A DNA stretch of 64,000 nucleotides, taken from the NCBI GenBank assembly GCA_965198415.1, contig CBDAPN010000032.1, positions 558,001-622,000 on the forward strand, in the 5' to 3' direction. The notes beneath the pieces are model-generated. The model saw nothing but the letters and a program-made list of their open reading frames with translations. It had not been told where the DNA came from and did no database searches. Of the stretch, positions 44,915 to 53,077 are shown piece by piece. Position numbers and translations under genes: made by a program. This stretch comes from Endozoicomonas sp965198415 (lineage in GTDB: Bacteria; Pseudomonadota; Gammaproteobacteria; Pseudomonadales; Endozoicomonadaceae). Within the stretch, counting starts at the first letter, position 1; the number at the start of each line of letters is the position of its first letter.

Positions 44915-47701
44915 TCACCCGGTGTTACGCATTCCTGCCGCAATGCCGGCGATGGTGATCATCAGCGCCTGTTCAAGCTCTTGCGCGGCACCCTCTCCCT
45001 GAGAGCGAACCCGCCGTAGCAGTTCTGCCTGCAGAAAATTCAATGGGTCGGTGTAGGGGTTACGCAGGGTTATTGCTTCTTTGATATTCGGGTGTGACGA
45101 CATCAGCTCACTGCCCGACTTAAGCTCCACCATTATTTCCACCGCCGTTGAGAGCATATTTCGCAACCGCTCACCCAGATACCGCAGATTCTCCGGCACC
45201 AGCTGGTCTTCGTAATACCGGGCGAGCTGGACATCGGTTTTCATATAAACCATTTCCAGCATTTCCAGCCGAGCCTCAAAAAAGGGCCAGTCGGCCATCA
45301 TCTCTTCCAGAACCTGACGTTTATCACTATTAAGCGCATTTTCAAGGGCAGTACCACAGCCTAGCCACGTGGGCAGCATGAGGCGAATTTGAGTCCAGGC
45401 AAAAATCCAGGGAATTGCTCGCAGGCTTTCCACGCCGCCATTGGCCTTACGTTTGGCAGGGCGAGAGCCCAACGGCAGTTTTCCCAGCTCCATTTCTGGC
45501 GTGACGGCGCGAAAATAAGGCACAAAATCCGGCTCTTCGCGCACCACCGAGCGATATACGCGAACGGAATCTGCCGCCAATTGATCCATCACATCCCGCC
45601 AAGATTGCTTTGGTACCGGTGGTGGCAACAAGGTCGCCTCCAAAGTAGCGCTGGCATAGAGCATTAGGCTCTGCACCGCCACCTGCGGAAAACCAAACTT
45701 GAAGCGAATCATCTCACCCTGTTCGGTCACGCGCAGGCGATTACTCACCGACCCGGGGGGCTGGGAGAGAATCGCCGCATGAGCCGGACCACCGCCACGG
45801 CCAATAGTGCCACCACGCCCATGAAACAGCGTCAGCTTCACTTGAGCCTTAGCACAAAAAGCCGTGACGGCCTCCATCGCCCGATACTGCGCCCATGCCG
45901 CTGCCATCCAGCCTGCGTCTTTGGCGGAATCGGAGTAGCCGATCATCACCATCTGCCCGCCGTTGGAATAGCCACGATACCAGGGCAAAGACCACAGATG
46001 ACTAATGCAGTTCTGCGCGTTATCCAAATCATCAAGGGTTTCAAACAGCGGCACGATGGGCATATCGAAATCTACACCACACTCTTTGAGCAACAGAGCA
46101 ACCGCTAGTACATCCGATGGTTGTCTGGCCATGGAGATAACGTAACAGTTCAGCGCTCTGGAGCCTTCGGCAGCAATTATACGACAAGTATCAATCACCT
46201 CTTGAACCTCAGGCGACGGTGTCCACTTATGAGGCCCCTGCATGTGGGGCAACAGCGGCCTTGCACTTTGTAACTCTTTTAGCAAAAAGCTCTGTTTTTC
46301 CAACTCTTCCCAATGGTTATAATCCCCAAGCCCGAGAGCTTTGGTCAGCTCACTCAATACCTCGCTATGACGCCCCGATTCCTGGCGGATATCCAGCTTG
46401 ATGAGCGTCAGGCCAAAGCAGTAGGCTCGTCTCAACGTATCCAGCAACGGGCCATCAGCAATCACACCCAAGCCGCAGTCGTGCAGGGATTCGTAACACA
46501 GTCTGAGTGGTTTGATCAGCTCTTCGTTATCCAGCAGCACTCCTGCGGTCGGTTCATTGTAGCCTTCTGCCGTATGAGCCAGATTGCGCTCACACCACTG
46601 TCGTGTGCGTTGCAGCTTGTGGCGCAACTCTTTCAGTACACACCAGTAGGGCTCCCGTGAGTCACCCGCGAGCGCTCGCAGCTCATCGCTGCAGTTGGTC
46701 ATGGACAGTTCACAGATCAGTGGTTTCAGGTCTCTTAGGAACAGATCAGCGGCCACCCAGCGGCTGAGCAGAAGCACCTCGCGGGTGACTGCGGCGGTCA
46801 CAAACGGGTTACCATCCCGATCGCCGCCCATCCAGGAAGAGAAACGCACAGGCACTGCCTCTACCGCCAACCTTTGCCCGGTAAAGTCCTGCAGCTGTTC
46901 ATCCATCTTGCGTACAAACTGCGGGATGGCGTACCACAAAGAGTGCTCAATGGTGGCAAAACCACCCTTGGCTTCGTCAACTGGCGTTGGTCGCTGGCTG
47001 CGAAATTCGTAGGTATGCCACGCCTGAGTAATCAGTTGTCGAATACGCTGTTCGAGCTGTTTACGCTCTTTCTCAGACAAAGACTGACTGTCCAGCTCAC
47101 TGAGACACTGGAAAATCTGTTCGTATTTTTGAATCAGAGTACGACGAGTGACTTCTGTTGGATGAGCCGTTAACACCACTTCTACATCGAGCTTCGAGGC
47201 TGTCTCGGCAATTTGCTGGTCGGTAAAACCCTTTTGCCGTAGAGTTTTTAACAGCTCAGCAAAATGTTCCGGAACGCAGTAACGGGCTTCACAGTCTTTG
47301 GAGACCAGGTCAAACTGCTCCGCGATGTTGGTAAGGTTCAAAAAGTGGCTGAAAGCACGCACCACGGGTACCACTTCATCATCAGGCACGTTGTGCAGCA
47401 GATCCAAAAGTGCCTGATGCTCTTGCTTACCGGCAACATCGTTGCCCAAAATCTCATCACACCGGGCGGCTTTAGAGAGCCGGCGGATGCCCTCAATTTT
47501 GTTGAAAAATGCTTCGCCTTTGTCGTCTTTAATGACCTCACCGAGCAAAGTACCCAGCATATTCACATTGCGACGAAGCTGTGATGCGGTTTCTGACAGA
47601 CTTTTATGCGGCGCAGGACTTTTATGTGGCGCTGGTTTATTTTCTGGCTCAGAGCTTTTATTAGGCTCAGGACTGTTATCAGACTTGCTGTTTCTTGACA
47701 T
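44915..47701 (-). CDS. ppc: Phosphoenolpyruvate carboxylase
   Basis: Carboxylates phosphoenolpyruvate to oxaloacetate, refilling the TCA cycle. Key motifs: VLTAHPTEVTRRT, GGDRDGNPFVTA, VMIGYSDSAKDAGW, the catalytic loop FHGRGGTIGRGGGPAH with QPPGSV, and the conserved C-terminus IAGIAAGMRNTG. ATG 47701 is preferred (AAAGG upstream) over an earlier start at 47770, giving 928 residues against 883 in E. coli. The extra length is an N-terminal Pro/Ser/Lys-rich tail with PAPHKS repeated twice, ahead of the usual first helix. The tail is probably disordered and not catalytic. Single-gene unit, divergent from yfcZ. Confidence 0.97.
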   Translation of the reverse strand: MSRNSKSDNSPEPNKSSEPENKPAPHKSPAPHKSLSETASQLRRNVNMLGTLLGEVIKDDKGEAFFNKIEGIRRLSKAARCDEILGNDVAGKQEHQALLDLLHNVPDDEVVPVVRAFSHFLNLTNIAEQFDLVSKDCEARYCVPEHFAELLKTLRQKGFTDQQIAETASKLDVEVVLTAHPTEVTRRTLIQKYEQIFQCLSELDSQSLSEKERKQLEQRIRQLITQAWHTYEFRSQRPTPVDEAKGGFATIEHSLWYAIPQFVRKMDEQLQDFTGQRLAVEAVPVRFSSWMGGDRDGNPFVTAAVTREVLLLSRWVAADLFLRDLKPLICELSMTNCSDELRALAGDSREPYWCVLKELRHKLQRTRQWCERNLAHTAEGYNEPTAGVLLDNEELIKPLRLCYESLHDCGLGVIADGPLLDTLRRAYCFGLTLIKLDIRQESGRHSEVLSELTKALGLGDYNHWEELEKQSFLLKELQSARPLLPHMQGPHKWTPSPEVQEVIDTCRIIAAEGSRALNCYVISMARQPSDVLAVALLLKECGVDFDMPIVPLFETLDDLDNAQNCISHLWSLPWYRGYSNGGQMVMIGYSDSAKDAGWMAAAWAQYRAMEAVTAFCAKAQVKLTLFHGRGGTIGRGGGPAHAAILSQPPGSVSNRLRVTEQGEMIRFKFGFPQVAVQSLMLYASATLEATLLPPPVPKQSWRDVMDQLAADSVRVYRSVVREEPDFVPYFRAVTPEMELGKLPLGSRPAKRKANGGVESLRAIPWIFAWTQIRLMLPTWLGCGTALENALNSDKRQVLEEMMADWPFFEARLEMLEMVYMKTDVQLARYYEDQLVPENLRYLGERLRNMLSTAVEIMVELKSGSELMSSHPNIKEAITLRNPYTDPLNFLQAELLRRVRSQGEGAAQELEQALMITIAGIAAGMRNTG

Positions 47702-48138
47702 AGCATTTTGCCTTTCAATGTTATTTCGGCTCACTTTGCCGCCATTGCCCGGGAAGTTTGCCCGCAACAATTACCTGTTTAAATCGTAAAGTAAGCGGCA
47801 GCCTATAACAGAAAAACCTAAGAAAAAAGAGAAATCACCAATCAACAACAGTCGATCATAATACGACAGCCGCACACAAAAACATTCCACTAAAACAGAC
47901 AAAATGATTCGCCATCCAGTGTAAAGTATTAACTACTAAAATAGGCAACAATAATCCCGACGTTAGTCAACATGAGCCTGCCTGTGTCAACAGCATTTTA
48001 AACCTTAACAACCGCCTTTATTGTGAATCTGCTGGTATCATTCTTTTTTCAACGTTATGATCCGGTTTTAATGATAAAAAGCTGAGCAATCTTCGGCTTT
48101 TTTCGTCTGGACGGCGGTATTATTAAGAGGTTGTTACC
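47702..48138. other. Divergent region between ppc and yfcZ, possible small RNA locus
   Basis: 437 bases between two genes that point away from each other, so neither needs a terminator here. Yet a complete Rho-independent terminator lies at 48076-48103. A short transcript starting somewhere between about 47800 and 48000, or an attenuated yfcZ leader, would explain it. No ORF of note is present. Confidence 0.45.
48076..48103 (+). terminator. Rho-independent terminator with no upstream gene
   Basis: AAAAAGCTGAG, loop CAATC, CTTCGGCTTTTT: an 11-bp stem with two G-T pairs, followed by T. It is 36 bases before the yfcZ start on the same strand. It is nearly symmetrical (A run before, T run after), so it could work on both strands. 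Confidence 0.75.
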
Positions 48139-48414
48139 ATGAACGAGAAAGACCAGTATGAATGCAACTCATGCAACTGCGTCGAAGTTGGAACCATCAT
48201 CCATGAAAACGACACCCTGCTAACCATTGACCTTTCCGGCGTTAATGCCCAAGCAAAATTTGAGAGCCTGAAAGAAGCGGCCAGCCACATCGGCTCCGGC
48301 AACTGTAAAGTAACCTGCGAAACCATTGATGAAAAAGGACACACCGTGATTCGCGCCATGTTTGACTTTGACTGCACGGTGGAAAAAATGATTTTTCAGA
48401 TGCATAACGGGTAA
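48139..48414 (+). CDS. yfcZ: YfcZ/YiiS family protein
   Basis: 91-residue member of the YfcZ/YiiS (DUF406) family. It has the Cys-rich N-terminal pattern CNSCNCVEVGTII and the C-terminal core FDFDCTVEKMIFQM, matching E. coli YfcZ (CCCMDVGTIM ... IDFTFACEAEMLIFQL). The function is unknown. AGAGG precedes the ATG. It stands downstream of a terminator and upstream of tapT by 88 bases. Confidence 0.88.
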   Translation: MNEKDQYECNSCNCVEVGTIIHENDTLLTIDLSGVNAQAKFESLKEAASHIGSGNCKVTCETIDEKGHTVIRAMFDFDCTVEKMIFQMHNG

Positions 48415-48502
48415 CTTTCATCGCTTGCCATAAAAGGAGCGCAAACGAATTTTGTGGGAAGCAGTAACGCCGAAAAAACTCAATTATCCCCTGAAAATCA
48501 AT

Positions 48503-49108
48503 ATGCCAAGACCCCTTTGCCCACAATGCCAGCGCCCTGAGAAACAGTGTTATTGTCAACATCTGCGGGTCGAAACCGCCGTAATGGACATTATCATATT
48601 GCAGCACCCCAAAGAGTCCGGGCATCCGTTAAACACCGCCCGAATACTGGAGCTCGGGCTCACCAATTGCCAGGTATGGGTGGGTGAGGACTTTTCTGGC
48701 CATGATAAACTGCTACACACCGTGCAAGAAAAAAATGCCTGCCTGCTATTTCCAGGCCCTGGCGCCAAAAGTTGTGGTGAGGTTTTGCACCACTCAATCC
48801 CCGATGTATTGATTGTGCTCGATGGCACTTGGCGCAAGGCAAAAAAAATATATTATTGCAACCCCGTCCTACAAGCGCTGCCCTGTATTCAACTCACCCA
48901 TCAGCGGGCATCCGCTTATCGAATTCGTAAAGCGCCGGGGGCAGGTGCGCTATCCACCGTAGAAGCCACCGTCGCGCTGCTGCGTGAAGTCACAGAGCAA
49001 GAAAGTGTTCACCAGCCATTACTCGATGCGTTTAACGAGATGATCGACCTGCAGATTCATGCAATGGGACAGAAGGTTTTTCAGCGCAATTACCCACTCA
49101 AAGGCTGA
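48503..49108 (+). CDS. tapT: tRNA-uridine aminocarboxypropyltransferase (DTW domain)
   Basis: DTW-domain enzyme that transfers the 3-amino-3-carboxypropyl group of SAM to uridine in tRNA (acp3U). The N-terminal zinc-binding motif is CPQCQRPEKQCYC. The DTW-type signature is VLDGTWRKAKKIYY, and the SAM-side stretch YRIRKAPGAGALSTVEA follows. It has 201 residues from ATG 48503. The frame is open to a TTG at 48452 that lies 12 bases after AAGGAG, so a longer form (218 residues) is possible. Confidence 0.9.
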   Translation: MPRPLCPQCQRPEKQCYCQHLRVETAVMDIIILQHPKESGHPLNTARILELGLTNCQVWVGEDFSGHDKLLHTVQEKNACLLFPGPGAKSCGEVLHHSIPDVLIVLDGTWRKAKKIYYCNPVLQALPCIQLTHQRASAYRIRKAPGAGALSTVEATVALLREVTEQESVHQPLLDAFNEMIDLQIHAMGQKVFQRNYPLKG

Positions 49109-49361
49109 AGTATTTTGACTAGTCAGCTTTCTTAAACTGATACACAACTGAACTCTAGACTAACTAGTACACAATAAAGGAAAAAAACCACTTTGTTAGC
49201 CAGACTCATTAGAAGATAATTTTTTATTTCAACTGTGTATTTTCCCAAACAGTTTTTACACATTAAACTGAGTCAGCATGAATTGATGTTAATAAAAATT
49301 AACTAAGACGAAAGTGTACTTCTATTTTTAAAAGTAAACTTTTCTAAAGTGAGGACTGCAA

Positions 49362-50801
49362 ATGATTGTCGATAAAAAAATACACCCAGAAACTATTTTG
49401 TACGAAAATACCAATAACAGAAAAGAGGATAACCAGCAAGGAAGTTACTTGGGTTATTCAATCAAGCACATAGACAAAAGTAAAATTGGAGACATAAAAA
49501 AAATTCAAACTATGAACGACTGCGAACTCTTGCAGAATAAACCTGTTTCAGACGAGAGTATTTTGGAGAAGTTACCGCTTGGAAGCCGGGATATATTAAC
49601 TGTCGAAAATAAACCTATTTCAGACGAGAGTACTTTGGAGAAGTTAAAGCTTGGAAGCTGGGATATATTAACTGTCGAAAAAGAGTTTACCCAAGATGAA
49701 GACCTCCACCTCAAAACATACCTCGAAGTCAACAACGAAGATAAAACAGCTTTCTTCAATCAATTTGAAACCTTCTTAGAACAACATTCGGAATTCTGGT
49801 TTTCAACCGAGTGTGCGGAAGAGTTAAGAATACCAGATAACAAGTATGCCTTATATGTCATCAAAAGCACCCCAAAAACAAACTTGACATTATATAAACA
49901 CCATGAAAAAAGCCACTACATAATTTTAAACCCGGATGATGTCAAGTGGGCAACGGTTTACTTACAACCTGAAAGCATGAAAATTGAACGCTGTACTTTT
50001 ACCGAACAATTCAAAAACATGAGTTATGAAAAATATGAAGCAGAAAAAAATACGTGCGATATGTACAGTTATCGTTTAGAGGACCTCTTTAAAAGCAATC
50101 ATATTGCATGGCAAGTTCCAACAAAGTTAGTTTCAATAACTAAAGGTGTTTATAATATAGACTTTACTTCGCAACATTTAAAACTGGATCTCTTAGATCA
50201 ACTTCATGAATACGAGCGTTCTATTTATAAACCCTATGAGCAACTAATACTTAACAGGTTTTGCGAGCTGGTTCGTATGAACCCCAAGCGGGTTCTTGTG
50301 AACCCAAAACCAAAACCAAAACCAAAAAATATTCTGATTGCTGAAATCACGAAAAATAAAAAACAAAAGTATATTTTATTTGACAAAGATGGAGACATTG
50401 TCTTTTTACTAAACAATCGCTCACTGTTTACCAACCACATGGCTATTACTAAGATGCGAACCAACATGGAAAATAACGCCGAGCAGAAATTAAAAGAGTT
50501 AAAAGACAAACTGGAAAAACCAGAAACATTCTGTTGCAAAAATATAAACGAGCATGGAGTTATATCAACCGATAACATCAACCCTAAAGAGCTAGAAGAT
50601 AAAATAAAGCAAGTTGAAGACAAGGCACAATACGCACTAGAACATTTCGAAAATAAACAGGGCATGGGCATTTATAAATTTGAAAAAAATCCTGAAATAT
50701 TGGACTTTAATATCTATTTATTTTATGACATAGAGTGGAACTGGATTGCTACCTTCCCTATTCATACACATATACCTTCCAAACCCTTACTTATCATATA
50801 A
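49362..50801 (+). CDS. Unknown AT-rich protein with a tandem 24-residue repeat
   Basis: 479 residues, no family recognised, no signal peptide. Two adjacent 24-residue units (residues 59-82 and 83-106, DNA 49536-49607 and 49608-49679) share the pattern NKPxSDESxLEK then LGSxDILTVE. The DNA is also nearly identical, so this is a recent 72-base duplication. The remainder is rich in Lys, Asn and Glu with a short run of KPKPKPK (about residue 313) and a helical coiled-coil-like stretch (QKLKELKDKLEKPE and LEDKIKQVEDKAQ). GTGAGG precedes the ATG. GC is low compared with flanking tapT and yejK. Solitary gene. Possibly a secreted or host-directed protein. Confidence 0.7.
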   Translation: MIVDKKIHPETILYENTNNRKEDNQQGSYLGYSIKHIDKSKIGDIKKIQTMNDCELLQNKPVSDESILEKLPLGSRDILTVENKPISDESTLEKLKLGSWDILTVEKEFTQDEDLHLKTYLEVNNEDKTAFFNQFETFLEQHSEFWFSTECAEELRIPDNKYALYVIKSTPKTNLTLYKHHEKSHYIILNPDDVKWATVYLQPESMKIERCTFTEQFKNMSYEKYEAEKNTCDMYSYRLEDLFKSNHIAWQVPTKLVSITKGVYNIDFTSQHLKLDLLDQLHEYERSIYKPYEQLILNRFCELVRMNPKRVLVNPKPKPKPKNILIAEITKNKKQKYILFDKDGDIVFLLNNRSLFTNHMAITKMRTNMENNAEQKLKELKDKLEKPETFCCKNINEHGVISTDNINPKELEDKIKQVEDKAQYALEHFENKQGMGIYKFEKNPEILDFNIYLFYDIEWNWIATFPIHTHIPSKPLLII

Positions 50802-51148
50802 AAATAACTCCTTCTGCAAATAAAAATTAGCCCGGTACTGCCAAAAGTTTGCAGCATAAACCACTCAACCTTTCAGGCTGCCTAAATAAAAATGAAAAAG
50901 CTCATACCAGCCATAAAAACGTTAGTTCAAATTAACCGTTAATTTATGGCTGGTTTCGAGCATTATTGTCAAATTCTTGATGCCTACTTTGCCACTGAAA
51001 CAACATTTATTCCACATTTTAACCCGTTATGGTTGTTCAGTTTGATACCCCGGCGACTGCCAACAAAAAAATAATTTCTCATAAAACAAGCCCCCAGTGT
51101 GCTAACTTATAAAGTCCGTCAAGCATTAAGTCTATTAAACAAGCAGTC
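50802..51148. other. Intergenic region with a long hairpin
   Basis: 347 bases between the AT-rich unknown gene and the TetR gene. It contains the inverted repeat at 50907-50953. The TetR gene promoter and possible own operator should be in 51000-51140; no clear palindromic operator was found by eye. Confidence 0.4.
50907..50953. repeat. Long imperfect inverted repeat
   Basis: CCAGCCATAAA at 50907 pairs with TTTATGGCTGG ending at 50953, with an inner partial pairing (AACG with CGTT) around GTTCAAATTAAC. It is a 47-base hairpin about 105 bases after the preceding stop codon. It may be a transcription terminator or an operator-like palindrome; no T run. Confidence 0.6.
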
Positions 51149-51763
51149 ATGGGACGAAAATCCTCATTTAACCGGCAACAGGTGCTCAGTGATGCGCTGG
51201 AGCTTTTCTGGTCCAGAAGCTTCTTTGCCTGCTCGCTCAAACAACTGGAAGAAGTCACAGAATTGCACCCGGGCAGCCTTTATTATCACTTTAAAAACAA
51301 GGAACATTTGTACCTGGCCATTTTGGAATATTATCTTCAGTGGCAGCTACAACCTCGCATTGACAAATATCTGGCTTATAACCCTTCTTTGTTGGAACTG
51401 CGCCGTTTCTTCACCTCAGGTTACCGACATGGGCAGGAGGTAAACTATCGTAACTGTTGTTTTTTGGTGACAGCCAGCCATGAGCTGCATTTGTTACCGG
51501 CAGAAGCCGCAAAGCTGGTTCGCCAAGGCATGCAAATGCTCAAAGATGGCTTTATTCGCTGTATTGAAAAACTGATCAGACCAATCAGCAACAAAAATAA
51601 TGACCATCAGGAGCGTATCGCCAGTGAACTGCTGAACTTATATTTGAGCGTTCAACTCATGGCGAAAGTAAGCCCCAATCAACATGCACTGGACAAACAG
51701 GTCAAACAGAGCCTCGAAACATTACTGACACCCACAACCCCAACAGTTACCAGACACCTTTGA
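51149..51763 (+). CDS. TetR family transcriptional regulator
   Basis: 204 residues. The N-terminal DNA-binding domain is clear: RQQVLSDALELFWSRSFFAC, then SLKQLEEVTELHPGSLYYHF with KNKEHLYLAILEYY, the classical TetR helix-turn-helix ending in Y-YHFKNKE. The ligand-binding half (from about residue 60) is variable and gives no clue to the inducer. It may control the adjacent unknown gene upstream or itself. yejK follows after 104 bases. Confidence 0.92.
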   Translation: MGRKSSFNRQQVLSDALELFWSRSFFACSLKQLEEVTELHPGSLYYHFKNKEHLYLAILEYYLQWQLQPRIDKYLAYNPSLLELRRFFTSGYRHGQEVNYRNCCFLVTASHELHLLPAEAAKLVRQGMQMLKDGFIRCIEKLIRPISNKNNDHQERIASELLNLYLSVQLMAKVSPNQHALDKQVKQSLETLLTPTTPTVTRHL

Positions 51764-51867
51764 TACGCAACAGCCTGGAAATATTACCGGCTGCACCGAG
51801 TAAAACAGCGCAAATCCCTGTACCATACCCAACCAGACAGTTTTCAGGCAAAAGCACACCAACCATG

Positions 51868-52872
51868 GCCATACAACAGATTATTGTTCACAAACTCGAC
51901 CACACCGAGGGTTCAGAGCAGTTACAAGCGACCCCAGCTGCCCACAGTCTGGCTTCCTCCCCTTCTCTGGAGCTGGTGCTTGATGACTTGCTGCAAACCT
52001 ACAACAAAAAACAAGACAAACGCTACGGGCAATTTTCCGACCTCGCCGAAGACGGTTTCCCACTGAGCCTTCAACGCTACCTTGAGGCGCCAGATGATCA
52101 AGCCGCAACTTTCGCTGATCTGACCGCCAAAACACTCAACCGCCTCGGTGCCGGGCTCAGTGAAGCGGGTGCCATCAGTGGCGGCTATGTGCTGTTTGCT
52201 GACTACCAGCAAGGGCTGACCCGTTATCTGCTGCTGTGCATGCTCAGCAGCCAGAACAGCGTCACCATCACCGATGAGCTGACCATCCGGGACACCTCTT
52301 ATCTGGACACTGCACGAATGTCCTTAGCCTGTCGGATCAACATCACCGACTGGCAGAACAGAGCCGAAGCGGGCCGCTACCTCTCTTTCCTCAGCCCTAA
52401 AGGCGGTAAACGACTGAGCAGTGTATTTCAGGAAGTGATTGGCTGCGATGAAACCAGTAACAGTAAAAAAGAGACCGAATCCCTACTCAAAGTGGTGGAT
52501 GACTACTGTCAAGAAGAGCCATCGGAAGAAAACCGCACCATTGTCAAACGACAGGTTTATGATTATTGCCAAAGCAAGCTCGATGAGGGCGACAGCCTCT
52601 CTATGCAAGAACTGACCGGATACCTCAGCGAAGCCGGTCCCGATGACTTTGCCCGCTTTGTCAATACCCGGGACTACGACATGGAAACGCCCATGTCCCC
52701 ACAGCGGCGCAAGCTGACCCAGCTGGTTCGCTACACCGGCAAAAGCAAAGGGTTAAGCCTCTCCTTTGATGCCGAACTGCTCGGCGGCCAGATCCGTTAC
52801 GACGAAGCTCGCGATCAGCTCATCATTACGGGAGTTCCGGATAAACTCAAAGCTCAGTTAAAACAGTCCTGA
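51868..52872 (+). CDS. yejK: Nucleoid-associated protein YejK/NdpA
   Basis: 334 residues, the same size as E. coli YejK (335). The N-terminus AIQQIIVHKLDHTEG and the LEDLLQTYNKKQDKRYG-like stretch (VLDDLLQTYNKKQDKRYGQF) are diagnostic, as are DTSYLDTARMSLACRINITDW and GCDETSNSKKET. It associates with the nucleoid; the precise role is not known. The frame is open 36 codons upstream into the TetR gene end, but ATG 51868 gives the family N-terminus. Confidence 0.95.
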   Translation, partial: AIQQIIVHKLDHTEGSEQLQATPAAHSLASSPSLELVLDDLLQTYNKKQDKRYGQFSDLAEDGFPLSLQRYLEAPDDQAATFADLTAKTLNRLGAGLSEAGAISGGYVLFADYQQGLTRYLLLCMLSSQNSVTITDELTIRDTSYLDTARMSLACRINITDWQNRAEAGRYLSFLSPKGGKRLSSVFQEVIGCDETSNSKKETESLLKVVDDYCQEEPSEENRTIVKRQVYDYCQSKLDEGDSLSMQELTGYLSEAGPDDFARFVNTRDYDMETPMSPQRRKLTQLVRYTGKSKGLSLSFDAELLGGQIRYDEARDQLIITGVPDKLKAQLKQS

Positions 52873-52904
52873 ACGACTGTACAACGATAGCCCGCACCTT
52901 CTGG

Positions 52905-53021
52905 TACCACAAAAATTGACCTGAAATGGCGGAAGTTTCAGGCCAGTTTGCTGCCATTGCAGCAGAGCAGCCTATCCTCGAACAGCCTCCTAAAGCACGT
53001 TCGACTTTGCTATTCTACTAA
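52905..53021 (+). repeat. Dispersed element, copy C, with a short ORF
   Basis: The core GGCCAGTTTGCTGCCATTGC belongs to the four-copy element. An ATG at 52926 opens a 31-codon frame reading MAEVSGQFAAIAAEQPILEQ and then PPKARSTLLFY. The 5' side forms a hairpin (TTGACCTGAAAT with GTTTCAGGCCAG). No ribosome-binding site is obvious. It lies between yejK and ilvD, so it could also be part of the ilvD leader. Confidence 0.6.
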
Positions 53022-53077
53022 GCCGCTTACAACTCAAAATAATCATTGTGACCGACAGTCATTAGAGGGACTGACCC

